In this document: in pieces, positions 9,179 to 17,770 of the stretch | Layout of the letters: the number at the start of each line of letters is the position of its first letter | How positions within the stretch are numbered: position 1 is the first letter of the stretch | From: CBDBKL01 sp965206675 | GTDB taxonomy: Bacteria; Bdellovibrionota; Bdellovibrionia; Bdellovibrionales; JAKFYE01 | Direction of reading: 5' to 3' | Assembly (NCBI GenBank): GCA_965206675.1 | Contig: CBDBKL010000006.1 | Location: 186,001-250,000 of the forward strand | Length of the DNA stretch: 64,000 nucleotides | Position numbers and translations under genes: made by a program | The notes under the pieces: model-generated | What the model saw: the letters and a program-made list of their open reading frames with translations, nothing else | Database searches by the model: none | What the model was told of the DNA's origin: nothing

Positions 9179-9373
9179 AATTCAAACATAAAAAAATGCG
9201 CACGATGAATTAAATCCTAGCTTAAAGTCTAGCGTTTCCTTCTGGAATTTTGTGTCTCTTTAAAAACGATATATCTCTAATATTTTCAGTAACTTATATG
9301 CCATAAGCCCTACCCCATAATAGCGTCTGTTTTACAAAAATAGGTCTAGAGAAAAATAAAAGTAAATTTTTCT

Positions 9374-9399
9374 TAAGTCCTTATACCAAAGTCCGATAA
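9374..9399 (+). promoter_or_regulatory. Possible sigma-28 (FliA)-type promoter
   Basis: TAAG at 9374-9377 and TCCGATAA at 9392-9399 resemble the sigma-28 consensus TAAA-N15-GCCGATAA, here with a 14-base spacer and one mismatch in each box. It lies 27 bp upstream of the Tyr-rich lipoprotein start. Single-site motif match only. Confidence 0.35.
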
Positions 9400-9425
9400 C
9401 TATTTTGTAACAGGGAGGATTTGTT

Positions 9426-9797
9426 ATGAATCACGGCCAGCAAAAAATATCAAAAAGATTAAAAAGTATGGCTTTAAATACGTTCATCATCCTATCAATG
9501 GCTGTATGTACAACGTTGATATCTGGTTGTGATGACGATAACGGATACGGCTATAATAACGGGTATGGTTATAATAACTACGGTTATAATAACTATGGAA
9601 ACGACTATTATGGTAATTATGGAAACTACAATACTGGTTATAATCAGTACGGTCCTAACTACAGAGACCCCTACTGTAATGACCAAGCCATCCGATACCA
9701 AAGCGATGACAGCTCTATAAGCTGGGGACGTCGTTGCCGACAGCAAAATCCATGGGGCTATGGCTACAACTATGGTTACAATGGATATAACTATTAA
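9426..9797 (+). CDS. Tyr/Asn/Gly-rich small lipoprotein
   Basis: The 123-aa protein has a long n-region, a hydrophobic stretch (~18-33) and a lipobox LISGC, so it should be a lipoprotein exported by Sec. The mature part is low-complexity: about 45 residues of NGYGYNN-type repeats, then a short region with two cysteines (DPYCNDQ, GRRCRQQ), then a second YGYN tail. No known domain is recognised. A strong ribosome-binding site (GGGAGG) lies 6 bases before the ATG, and a clear rho-independent terminator follows, so it is a monocistronic gene. Tyr/Asn/Gly repeats suggest an adhesive or self-associating surface protein, but that is inference. Confidence 0.85.
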   Translation: MNHGQQKISKRLKSMALNTFIILSMAVCTTLISGCDDDNGYGYNNGYGYNNYGYNNYGNDYYGNYGNYNTGYNQYGPNYRDPYCNDQAIRYQSDDSSISWGRRCRQQNPWGYGYNYGYNGYNY

Positions 9798-9822
9798 GTA
9801 GAATACATCTAATAAGTTAAGT

Positions 9823-9860
9823 AAAAAAGGCTAAGGTATATATACCTTAGCCTTTTTTTT
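9823..9860 (+). terminator. Rho-independent terminator
   Basis: A-tract, GGCTAAGGTATA, its complement TATACCTTAGCC, then eight T residues. It ends the Tyr-rich lipoprotein gene 26 bp after its stop; the flanking A-tract means it could also work from the minus strand. Confidence 0.9.
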
Positions 9861-9897
9861 GTTCTTCAAAAAATAATGCTATTTTAGGACTATTCGT

Positions 9898-10092
9898 GGA
9901 CCAATAGGAGGCCTCCCCATCCGTGCGAAATCATCTGTGGAGAGGGACCACAAACTATTGGTTATTTTGCCTTTGTCCCTCTAGTGGCAGCGTGTCGGGA
10001 GAGCCTATCTGGCACTGGTTCCCTCCCAAGCATGGGCCGAGAGCCTTCAATAATATCGTCCCTGGATTCTTACCCTTAGAGGCCTAGACCAA
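9898..10092 (+). ncRNA. Candidate structured RNA, 6S-like size (class not proven)
   Basis: About 190 bp between the terminator at 9860 and the H1-like gene hold no ORF but are clearly more GC-rich than the surroundings, a mark of structured RNA in AT-rich genomes. Pairings visible: closing helix AGGCCTC (9909-9915) with GAGGCCT (10079-10085), hairpin AGAGGGAC (9941-9948) with GTCCCTCT (9975-9982), and GGGAGAGCC (9997-10005) with GGTT and CTCCC (10017-10027). One long rod with internal loops and ~190 nt would suit 6S RNA. tmRNA, RNase P and SRP RNA signatures were looked for and not seen. The strand is assumed, not proven. Confidence 0.45.
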
Positions 10093-10180
10093 AGAAAAAA
10101 ATATTGATTTTTATATATACTCCCATTTATAGATTTTCCTATCACGTTAAAATAATATCTTTAGAAATAGGGGAGCTATA

Positions 10181-10792
10181 ATGGCTAAGAAAAGACGAGC
10201 AAAAAACAAAAAAGCAGCTAAAAGAAAGTCAAAAAGAAAAGTGGCCAAAAAGAAAACAAAGAAAAAGTCTGTAAAAAGAAAACCGGCTAAAAAAAAGGCC
10301 AAGAAAAAAGCCAAAAGAAAAGCCGGCAAAAAGAAGACCAAGAAAAAGACTAAAAAGAAAAAGTCGGCAAAAAGAAAACCAGCTAAGAAAAAAGCTAAAA
10401 GCAAAAAATCTGTAAAAAGAAAACCGACTAAAAAGAAAGCCAAGGTTATCAGAAAAAAAGAAACCTCTAAAAAAGAGACAGGGGACATTAACAAACCTAC
10501 AGTCCGAAGCCTTGCTGAAATCGCAAAGGATGAAAATCCTCTACAACACCAAATGACAAACCCCCTAGCCGCTGATCCCAAATCGGAAGGCCCCAAACGA
10601 GATATGCCTTCGGACTTCTCTATAGATGATGATATAGGTATGGATGAAGCTTCTTTTGAAAACACTGATGAACTACAAACAAGCAACTATGAAGATATTG
10701 GAGACATTGAGGAAAAACTCATAAATGATGACTATGACGATCTTTCAAATACAGATCCCGATGATGATGATGACGAATCTGGTTTGTTTTAA
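10181..10792 (+). CDS. Histone H1-like lysine-rich protein with acidic tail
   Basis: 203 aa. Residues ~2-95 are almost entirely Lys, Arg and Ala in KRKPAKKKAKKK-type repeats, as in H1-like nucleoid proteins of Chlamydia, Bdellovibrio and other bacteria. The remainder is acidic, ending in a DDDDD-rich stretch (~190-201). The basic half should bind DNA or RNA non-specifically; the acidic tail could bind the basic half of other molecules and tune that binding. A good ribosome-binding site (GGGGAG) precedes the ATG. The long reverse-strand reading frame opposite it is a by-product of the AAR-rich codons. Confidence 0.85.
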   Translation: MAKKRRAKNKKAAKRKSKRKVAKKKTKKKSVKRKPAKKKAKKKAKRKAGKKKTKKKTKKKKSAKRKPAKKKAKSKKSVKRKPTKKKAKVIRKKETSKKETGDINKPTVRSLAEIAKDENPLQHQMTNPLAADPKSEGPKRDMPSDFSIDDDIGMDEASFENTDELQTSNYEDIGDIEEKLINDDYDDLSNTDPDDDDDESGLF

Positions 10793-10912
10793 AAAAGAAA
10801 AGGTCATCTTTTCATAGAATTGACTCACGTAAATATCTTACTCTTAAAACTTTCTCCCTCTTTTCATTCATACAAGAACTAGAAGAGAGGGAGAAAAATA
10901 AAAGGAGCCCCC

Positions 10913-11857
10913 TTGCATATCTGGAAAGGAATTCACACTCTCCCCCGCCCTCTCAATGGTTCTGTTTTCACACTGGGAAACTTTGATGGCGTCCACTTAG
11001 GGCACCGTAAAATCATTTCAAAATTACTGGACTGTGCCCAGAAAAACCCTTCTTTGGAATCTGTGGTTTTTACCTTCCACCCTCACCCCAGAAAAATTTT
11101 AAACCCTCAATCCTCTTTCACAAGACTCTTCCATTTTGATGACCAAATACATACATTTAAAACACTAAAGATACATCATCTTGTAATAGAACCCTTTACT
11201 CGTGATTTAAGTCTCTTATCCCCAGAAGATTTTTTATTAAAATTCATTGTTCCTAAACTGCAACCTAAAATTATGATTGCAGGTTATGATTTTACCTTTG
11301 GCAAAGAACGCACCGGAACTTTAGAACATTTAAAAGATCTCCTCAAAAAACTAGATATTCAATTGATTGTTGAGCCCCCCGCAATGTATAAAGAAAAAAT
11401 AATATCTAGCACACAGATTAAAAAACAAATACAACAAGGAGAAGTTTCTGAAGCCAATAGCTTATTGGGAAGGTCATTTTATATCTCTGGAATTGTTGTA
11501 AAAGGTGATGGACGTGGTACATCAATCGGCTTTCCCACTGCAAATATCAAAACAGAAACTGAAACTTATCCAAAGCCCGGCGTTTATTATGGCCGAGTTA
11601 AAGTAAGGGAAAAATACTTTGATGCTATTTCCAATATTGGCTATTGCCCCACATTCAAACACTCTCTCAACACGATTCCAAAAATAGAAGTGCATTTATT
11701 AAACTTCAACGAAAACCTATATGGAAAAACTATAACTTTTGAATTTACAGGCAGGATCCGAGATGAAATGTCATTCCCTTCAGCAGAAAAATTATCAGAA
11801 CAAATTGAAAAAGATATCGACTTCTGTATCAATCTGAATCACAAAGAATTAAATTAG
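10913..11857 (+). CDS. ribF: Bifunctional riboflavin kinase / FAD synthetase
   Basis: Converts riboflavin to FMN and FMN to FAD. The N-terminal adenylyltransferase domain (~1-180) shows the nucleotidyltransferase motif TLGNFDGVHLGH and the ISSTQIKKQI segment. The C-terminal kinase (~185-305) shows GDGRGTSIGFPTAN and the GVYYGRV strand. 314 aa is the usual length. The start is TTG at 10913, supported by AGGAG 5 bases upstream and by the family N-terminus MHIWKGI. The gene stands apart from ribE-ribBA-ribH, so cofactor formation is expressed separately from riboflavin synthesis. Confidence 0.95.
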   Translation: MHIWKGIHTLPRPLNGSVFTLGNFDGVHLGHRKIISKLLDCAQKNPSLESVVFTFHPHPRKILNPQSSFTRLFHFDDQIHTFKTLKIHHLVIEPFTRDLSLLSPEDFLLKFIVPKLQPKIMIAGYDFTFGKERTGTLEHLKDLLKKLDIQLIVEPPAMYKEKIISSTQIKKQIQQGEVSEANSLLGRSFYISGIVVKGDGRGTSIGFPTANIKTETETYPKPGVYYGRVKVREKYFDAISNIGYCPTFKHSLNTIPKIEVHLLNFNENLYGKTITFEFTGRIRDEMSFPSAEKLSEQIEKDIDFCINLNHKELN

Positions 11858-12027
11858 CTTATGGTGATTTTAAAACTTTCCGCCCAATCCAAGCCGCAAA
11901 AAAGGCTTTAAATAGTAATAAAAGGCGAAAAAAGAGCATAACCCCGCAAATCATTTCAAAAATTTATAATTTTAAAGACTTTTGTCTAGTTACAGAAAAC
12001 GTCACCTAAATGTACAATATATAAGTA

Positions 12028-12042
12028 TGGCACTTCCTTTGG
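12028..12042 (+). promoter_or_regulatory. Possible sigma-54 promoter upstream of pilB
   Basis: TGGCAC-N5-TTGG matches the -24/-12 consensus TGGCAC-N5-TTGC except for the final base. It lies 51 bp upstream of the pilB start, which is well placed. The same operon encodes PilR, a sigma-54 activator with an intact GSFTGA loop, making autoregulation possible. Confidence 0.45.
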
Positions 12043-12093
12043 AAACAAGGCCTCTATCAGTTAAAAAGTTGTAAATCTTAAGGAGCACAGAAT

Positions 12094-13794
12094 ATGAGCG
12101 GAAAAAATATTGGAGAGATTTTAGTTCGCAAAAATTTTATTAACATTCATCAATTAGAACAAGCTCTCAAAGAACAAAAAGCCATGGGTGGACGACTTGG
12201 TGAAGCTCTTATAAAACTAGGATATGTAAACGAAGAAAAACTCATTGAATTTATGTCCGAACAATATTCTGTTCCATCAATTAATCTAGCAAATTTTGAA
12301 GTTGATCCCGAAGTCATTAAACTTGTACCTCGTAACTTTTGTGAAAAACATACACTTATTCCTATTTCAAAAGCCTCTAATACACTCGTTGTCGCAATGG
12401 CTGACCCTTCTAATTTAGCGGCCCGAGATGATTTGGCATTTCTAACTCATTGCAAAATTGAAATCGTTCTCTCTATGGAAAGCCAAATTATATCTTCCAT
12501 TGAAAGATACTATCAATCAGAAGTCAGATACGAAGAGATATTAACAGAAATGGAAAGGGATTCTTTTTCCGGTGGCACTTCTGAAAACATGGAATCCATA
12601 GACATAGAAAAAACAGCAAGCAGTGCACCTATTATAAAATTTGTTAATCTTATGCTAAGTGAAGCCATTAAATTAAAAGCCTCAGATATTCATATTGAAC
12701 CCTATGAAAAAAGATTCCGTATACGCTTTCGTGTGGATGGCCAATTGTATGAAAAAATCCAACCAAATCCTGGAATTTCAAATGCAGTCACTAGCCGTTT
12801 AAAAGTTATGAGTAAATTAGATATTGCAGAAAGACGCAGACCTCAAGATGGTCGACTAAAAATAGCGTTAAAAGGGGGACAAGAAATTGATTTTCGTGTG
12901 AGTGTTCTTCCCACGTTATTTGGTGAAAAAATTGTTATGCGATTATTAGATAAATCTAATTTGCAATTAGATATGACACGTCTTGGATTCACACAACAAC
13001 AACTTGATGCTTTTCAAGATGGAATACATCAATCTTATGGAATGGTATTAATAACAGGCCCTACAGGATCTGGGAAAACAACAACAATTTACTCTGCCTT
13101 AGCAGAGCTTAATAAGTCCAATGTAAACCTTTCAACTGCAGAAGATCCCGTTGAATTTAACTTAGAGGGAATTAATCAGGTACAAATGAACCCAGAAATT
13201 GACCTCAACTTTGCCTCTGCCCTACGAAGTTTTTTAAGACAAGATCCCGACATCTTAATGGTGGGAGAGATTCGCGACCTCGAAACGGCTGAAGTTGCTT
13301 TTAAAGCAGCTCTAACAGGTCACTTAGTCGTCAGTACCCTCCATACAAATGATGCTCCCTCAACAGTAAACAGATTATTAAATATGGGTATAGAACCTTT
13401 TCTTGTAACATCCACAATAAACCTTATCGTAGCCCAAAGACTTGTTAGACAAATCTGTAAATCTTGTAAAGCTCCAACTTCAGTAGAACCAGAAGTCCTC
13501 ATAGATTTAGGAATACCTAAAGAAGAAATTGGAACATTTCAAGTAATGAAGGGAGAGGGCTGCGGTCAGTGTAATGGACTGGGATTTAAAGGAAGATTGG
13601 CGATCTATGAAGTTATGACCATTACAGATAAACTTAAGAAATTAATATTTCAAAAAGTAAGCCCCATGGAATTAAAACAAGGAGCTATTGAGTCAGGAAT
13701 GAAAACACTCCGAATGTCTGCACTACAAAAACTAAAAGAAGGTACAATCACAATAAGTGAAGTTCTAAATAGTTCAGTAAAGGATTCTAGATGA
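12094..13794 (+). CDS. pilB: Type IV pilus assembly ATPase PilB
   Basis: Cytoplasmic hexameric ATPase that drives pilus extension. An N-terminal MshEN-type domain (~5-150) is followed by the GspE-family ATPase core: Walker A GPTGSGKTTTIYSAL (~325), Asp box EDPVEFNLEG, Walker B-like DPDILMVGEIRD, His box HLVVSTLHTNDAP, and a zinc-binding pair of CxxC motifs (QICKSCK, GCGQCNG). 566 aa is full length. The MshEN domain binds c-di-GMP in relatives, and the window has other c-di-GMP-type proteins, but binding here is inference. AAGGAGC precedes the ATG. pilT overlaps the end by 4 bp. Confidence 0.96.
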   Translation: MSGKNIGEILVRKNFINIHQLEQALKEQKAMGGRLGEALIKLGYVNEEKLIEFMSEQYSVPSINLANFEVDPEVIKLVPRNFCEKHTLIPISKASNTLVVAMADPSNLAARDDLAFLTHCKIEIVLSMESQIISSIERYYQSEVRYEEILTEMERDSFSGGTSENMESIDIEKTASSAPIIKFVNLMLSEAIKLKASDIHIEPYEKRFRIRFRVDGQLYEKIQPNPGISNAVTSRLKVMSKLDIAERRRPQDGRLKIALKGGQEIDFRVSVLPTLFGEKIVMRLLDKSNLQLDMTRLGFTQQQLDAFQDGIHQSYGMVLITGPTGSGKTTTIYSALAELNKSNVNLSTAEDPVEFNLEGINQVQMNPEIDLNFASALRSFLRQDPDILMVGEIRDLETAEVAFKAALTGHLVVSTLHTNDAPSTVNRLLNMGIEPFLVTSTINLIVAQRLVRQICKSCKAPTSVEPEVLIDLGIPKEEIGTFQVMKGEGCGQCNGLGFKGRLAIYEVMTITDKLKKLIFQKVSPMELKQGAIESGMKTLRMSALQKLKEGTITISEVLNSSVKDSR

Positions 13795-14867
13795 GCAGTC
13801 TTACATTACAACAAATATTAAAAGTCGTTATTGACAATGAAAATGCAACAGATCTACATCTTGTTACAGGTTCAGCACCTGTGGTACGTATAGGAAAACG
13901 TATTTTAAGAATAAAATCACCCGATTTAACCAGTGAAGACACAAAACGTCTCTGCTACTCCATTTTAACCGACAAACAAAAAGCAAAATTTGAAGAAACA
14001 AAGGAACTTGATTTTAGTTTTGGAGTGAAAAACTCTGCCCGCTTCAGGGGAAATCTGTTTTACCAAAAGGGAGCTGTCTCAGGAACATTTCGTCGAATCC
14101 CCTATCAAATTCCCAAGTTTGAAAAATTAGGACTTCCCCCCTCCGTCTCCAATTTTACAAATTCAGTCAATGGATTAATATTAATTACTGGACCCACAGG
14201 ATCTGGAAAAACAACAACAATTGCATCTCTTATAGACAAAATTAATTCTGAACATAAAGGACATATCGTTACAATCGAAGACCCCATAGAATATATTCAC
14301 GAACATAAACAATGTATTGTAAACCAAAGAGAATTAGGGGCAGACACATGGTCTTATCAAAGTGGAGTCAAACATCTATTAAGACAAGATCCTGATTACT
14401 GTCTCATTGGAGAGCTTAGAGATCTAGAAACTATTGAAGAAGCCTTGCGTTTATCAGAAACAGGTCATCTTGTTTTTGCGACACTCCACACCAATAGTGC
14501 GATTCAAACTGTAAGTAGAATTGTTACTGTTTTCCCTGCCGAGCAACAAAACAAAGTTCGAGTACAAATTAGCTTCATATTGGTTGGTGTAGTGGCACAA
14601 CAACTTTTACCTGGAAAAAATGGCGGACTGGAACTGGCCTATGAAGTTTTAGTTCCCACCCCCGCCGTCCGAAACCTAATTAGAGAAAATAAACTTCATC
14701 AAATTTATAGTAATATGCAAATGGGGCAAAGTAAGACAGGAATGCAGACAATGAATCAATCCTTATTAGATTTAATTCTAAAGAGAAAAGTAGAGATCAG
14801 AGATGCTTTTGCAAGTAGCCCCGATCCGGAAGAACTCGATCAACTTCTTAAAAAGGCTGGACTATAA
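13791..14867 (+). CDS. pilT: Type IV pilus retraction ATPase PilT
   Basis: Hexameric ATPase that depolymerises the pilus, giving twitching force. Walker A GPTGSGKTTTIASL, Asp box IEDPIEYIHEH, RQDPDYCLIGELRD and His box HLVFATLHTNSA are present. The PilT-specific AIRNLIRE element reads AVRNLIREN, separating it from PilB. 358 aa is standard. The start overlaps the pilB stop (ATGA), and pilC begins at the base after the PilT stop, so the three proteins are translationally coupled. Confidence 0.96.
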   Translation: MSSLTLQQILKVVIDNENATDLHLVTGSAPVVRIGKRILRIKSPDLTSEDTKRLCYSILTDKQKAKFEETKELDFSFGVKNSARFRGNLFYQKGAVSGTFRRIPYQIPKFEKLGLPPSVSNFTNSVNGLILITGPTGSGKTTTIASLIDKINSEHKGHIVTIEDPIEYIHEHKQCIVNQRELGADTWSYQSGVKHLLRQDPDYCLIGELRDLETIEEALRLSETGHLVFATLHTNSAIQTVSRIVTVFPAEQQNKVRVQISFILVGVVAQQLLPGKNGGLELAYEVLVPTPAVRNLIRENKLHQIYSNMQMGQSKTGMQTMNQSLLDLILKRKVEIRDAFASSPDPEELDQLLKKAGL

Positions 14868-16070
14868 ATGGGAACATATGCATTTCAAGCCAAAACTCTT
14901 GAAGGTAAAATCATTAAAGGAAATCTGGCTGCAACATCAGATACAGAAGCCCGCGTTAAACTACGATCCCAACAACTCATTCCTGTAGTTGTTCAACTAC
15001 AAGTTAAAAAAGGGGCTCCCAAAAACCAAGGAACAGGAAAGGTAAATACTAAGGATCTTCAAGTTTTCTCTAGACAATTTGCAACTCTTATCAATTCTGG
15101 CATACCCATTGTTCAGAGTTTAGAAAGCTTGAAACTTTCAACTCAAAACCCCACATTAAGACATGCGCTTACAAAAATAAAAGAAGACATTGAATCAGGA
15201 AAAAGATTAGCTGATGCCATGTCAGAATTTCCTAATATTTTTGATAAACTCTTTGTCAATCTAACTCGTGCCGGAGAAGAGGGTGGTGTTTTAGATATCG
15301 TACTTAACAGATTAGCCGAGTATGTTGAAACCAGAAGACGAATCAACAGTAAAATCCGTGGTGCATTATGGTATCCTGCGGCTGTGTTATTTATTGTTCC
15401 CATTATTCTTGCTGTGATATTAATTTTTGTTATTCCAAAATTTGAAAGTCTCTTCAAAAGTTCAAAAACAGATTTGCCATGGCTTACAGAAATGATCGTG
15501 GCCATGTCTCATCTTTTTATAGGTTATTGGTATCTTATTCTTGGAGGATCTATTGCTATAGTTTATAGTTTTTTTGTTTGGAAAAGTTCAAAAGGAGGAA
15601 GAGAACAGTTCGACTATATCCTTCTCCGTATCCCCATCATTGGAAGCCTTATTCAAAAATCTGCAATTGCTAGATTTACCCGTACAATGTCCACCATGTT
15701 AATGAGTGGTATTGGTATCATTGAAGCACTAGACATATCAGCTAAGGTTTCCGGAAATACACTAATTGAAGAATCACTTCTCAAATCAAAAGTATCTGTC
15801 TCTCAAGGACAAACCGTTGTCACTCCTTTAAGACAAAACCAGTATATTCCCAATATGGTTGTGCAAATGATGGGAGTTGGCGAACAATCTGGAGAATTAG
15901 ATGTCATGCTCTCTAAAATTGCAGATTTCTATGAAATGGAGGTAGAAAATACAGCAAGTGCTTTAACAAGTATTATAGAACCTATAATGATGGTTATTGT
16001 TGGTGGTATAGTTTGTACTATTGTTATAGCAATGTATTTACCCATATTTAACATGGCGGCAGCTTTTTAA
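14868..16070 (+). CDS. pilC: Type IV pilus inner-membrane platform protein PilC
   Basis: Inner-membrane platform on which PilB and PilT act. Two T2SF domains (~70-190 and ~270-395) and three membrane segments (~165-190, ~215-235, ~370-395) are visible. The family motifs FSRQFATLINSGIPIVQSLE and FTRTMSTMLMSGIGIIEALD mark the two repeats. 400 aa is full length. It begins directly after pilT and is followed after 3 bp by pilS. Confidence 0.95.
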   Translation: MGTYAFQAKTLEGKIIKGNLAATSDTEARVKLRSQQLIPVVVQLQVKKGAPKNQGTGKVNTKDLQVFSRQFATLINSGIPIVQSLESLKLSTQNPTLRHALTKIKEDIESGKRLADAMSEFPNIFDKLFVNLTRAGEEGGVLDIVLNRLAEYVETRRRINSKIRGALWYPAAVLFIVPIILAVILIFVIPKFESLFKSSKTDLPWLTEMIVAMSHLFIGYWYLILGGSIAIVYSFFVWKSSKGGREQFDYILLRIPIIGSLIQKSAIARFTRTMSTMLMSGIGIIEALDISAKVSGNTLIEESLLKSKVSVSQGQTVVTPLRQNQYIPNMVVQMMGVGEQSGELDVMLSKIADFYEMEVENTASALTSIIEPIMMVIVGGIVCTIVIAMYLPIFNMAAAF

Positions 16071-16073
16071 ACT

Positions 16074-17750
16074 ATGAAATCTATATTCTTCCAGATATTC
16101 AACGCAGCAACAGATCTTGAGAACGACCCTCAAAGACTTAAAAAACGCCTACTCATTATTGAAACAGTACGTATCTCATTTTTAATTATCATCACATTAC
16201 TGACAATTTTATTCCAACTTAAGCAACCAAAATTTATTAATATAGAAATCATCCTACCTCTGTATTGTATGTTAGCGGCAAACTTTATTATTAATTCTTT
16301 TTATTTATTTTTTATTGAAAAAAAGCAGGCTCTCACTGGAACTGCATTTTTATTCTTGATCGATACTCTTTTTATCACAGGATTAATTTTCTACACTGAT
16401 ATTGCTCAACCTGTATTTCTCTTCATGTATCTTGTAAACATCATCCTCTGTGGTTTTCTTTTTCAAAAACATGGTGCTTTTGCCCTATCGTTATTAACTT
16501 CTATCTGTTTTAGTTTATTACTCACTTTGAATTCCAATTTAGAAAGCTTTCATCTTTATCTTTCACTCATTATTAATAACTTAGCGTTTTTTGCTGTAGC
16601 CGCCTTAAGCGGACATTTGAGTGAACAATTAAACCTCATGGGTGAAATTCTTGTTAAAAAAGAAAAAGACATTAAGATTCTAAAAAACTTAAATGAAATG
16701 ATTGTTGAAAACATCACAATAGGCCTTATGACCGTTGATAAAAATTTTCAAATTTTCCATGCCAATAAGGCTGCCTTAAATATATTAGGTCGAGAAATTA
16801 TGGGGTTAAGACTCAAAGATATTCACCCAGAAATGGAACGAGTTATTGAGCTTTATAAAACAGAAAGCAATAAGAAAACAATGAAACGTTTTGAAATGAA
16901 CTACATAAACCCCAAGAGCGAATCATTACTCTTAGGGGTTAATTCCTGTTCTATTTATGACCGTGAAGGCACATTTCATGGCTATGTTTTAATATTTGAA
17001 GATCTAACCCAAGTTAAAAATCTTGAAAAAGCCATGAGGCGGTCAGAAAAATTAGCAGCCATTGGTAAATTATCCGCAAGCATTGCACATGAAATAAGAA
17101 ATCCATTAGCCAGTATTAGTGGAAGTATACAACTGATGAAAGCAAAAATTCCAGAAGAAACAGATGAAGACGCCAGACTTATGAATATCACATTAAAAGA
17201 AATTGATAGACTAAATGGGCTTATCAATGACTTCCTAGATTTTGCAAAAAAAGATGAGGAGCGTTTTGATCCAATAGATATAAACACACTCATTCTAGAA
17301 TGCCTTTCCATGATAAAAATGAATAAGAATTTAAAAGCCAATGTGGAACATAAATTAGAATTAAATGTAAAACATAAAATTGAAGGCGAATATAACAAAA
17401 TAAAACAGGTTTTTTTAAATCTTTTTATTAACAGCTATCAAGCCATGGAAACAGTAGATCGTCCTGTATTACATGTAAAAAGTGACTTTAAACCAAATGG
17501 AGCTGTAATTATCACTGTTCAAGACAACGGAATCGGAATCCCTACAGAGATACAACCAAGATTATTTGAACCCTTTTTAACAACGAAAAAAAGAGGGACA
17601 GGACTTGGACTAGCTACAGTTCATAAAATTATTGAAAACCATGGTGCACAGATTTTTGTAAAAAGCGAAGTCAATAAGGGAACTGAATTTACTTTAGAGT
17701 TTAATAGGCTTGAAGAAAAATCTAAAAACTTAGATAATAAAATCTTATAG
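16074..17750 (+). CDS. pilS: PilS-type sensor histidine kinase
   Basis: Senses pilin level or surface contact in relatives and phosphorylates PilR. About six membrane segments occupy residues ~25-180, as in Pseudomonas PilS. A PAS domain (~210-320) is followed by HisKA with H-box SIAHEIRNPLASIS and HATPase_c with NLFINSYQAME, DNGIGIP and GTGLGLATVHK. All catalytic boxes are intact. It is 558 aa. The gene lies 3 bp behind pilC and 20 bp before pilR, consistent with one operon. Confidence 0.92.
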   Translation: MKSIFFQIFNAATDLENDPQRLKKRLLIIETVRISFLIIITLLTILFQLKQPKFINIEIILPLYCMLAANFIINSFYLFFIEKKQALTGTAFLFLIDTLFITGLIFYTDIAQPVFLFMYLVNIILCGFLFQKHGAFALSLLTSICFSLLLTLNSNLESFHLYLSLIINNLAFFAVAALSGHLSEQLNLMGEILVKKEKDIKILKNLNEMIVENITIGLMTVDKNFQIFHANKAALNILGREIMGLRLKDIHPEMERVIELYKTESNKKTMKRFEMNYINPKSESLLLGVNSCSIYDREGTFHGYVLIFEDLTQVKNLEKAMRRSEKLAAIGKLSASIAHEIRNPLASISGSIQLMKAKIPEETDEDARLMNITLKEIDRLNGLINDFLDFAKKDEERFDPIDINTLILECLSMIKMNKNLKANVEHKLELNVKHKIEGEYNKIKQVFLNLFINSYQAMETVDRPVLHVKSDFKPNGAVIITVQDNGIGIPTEIQPRLFEPFLTTKKRGTGLGLATVHKIIENHGAQIFVKSEVNKGTEFTLEFNRLEEKSKNLDNKIL

Positions 17751-17770
17751 CCTAGCGAAAGGAGCTACTA

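Noticed and set aside
9898..10092. tmRNA, RNase P RNA, SRP RNA or cobalamin riboswitch
   Set aside because: The tmRNA end sequences, the RNase P GAGGAAAGUCC motif and the SRP GGAAGCAGCC motif are absent, and the GGCACTGG segment is not in a B12-box context.
10147..10686. Reverse-strand ORF of 179 aa opposite the H1-like gene
   Set aside because: It is a Phe/Leu-rich mirror of AAR-rich codons; the forward frame has a ribosome-binding site and a sensible protein.
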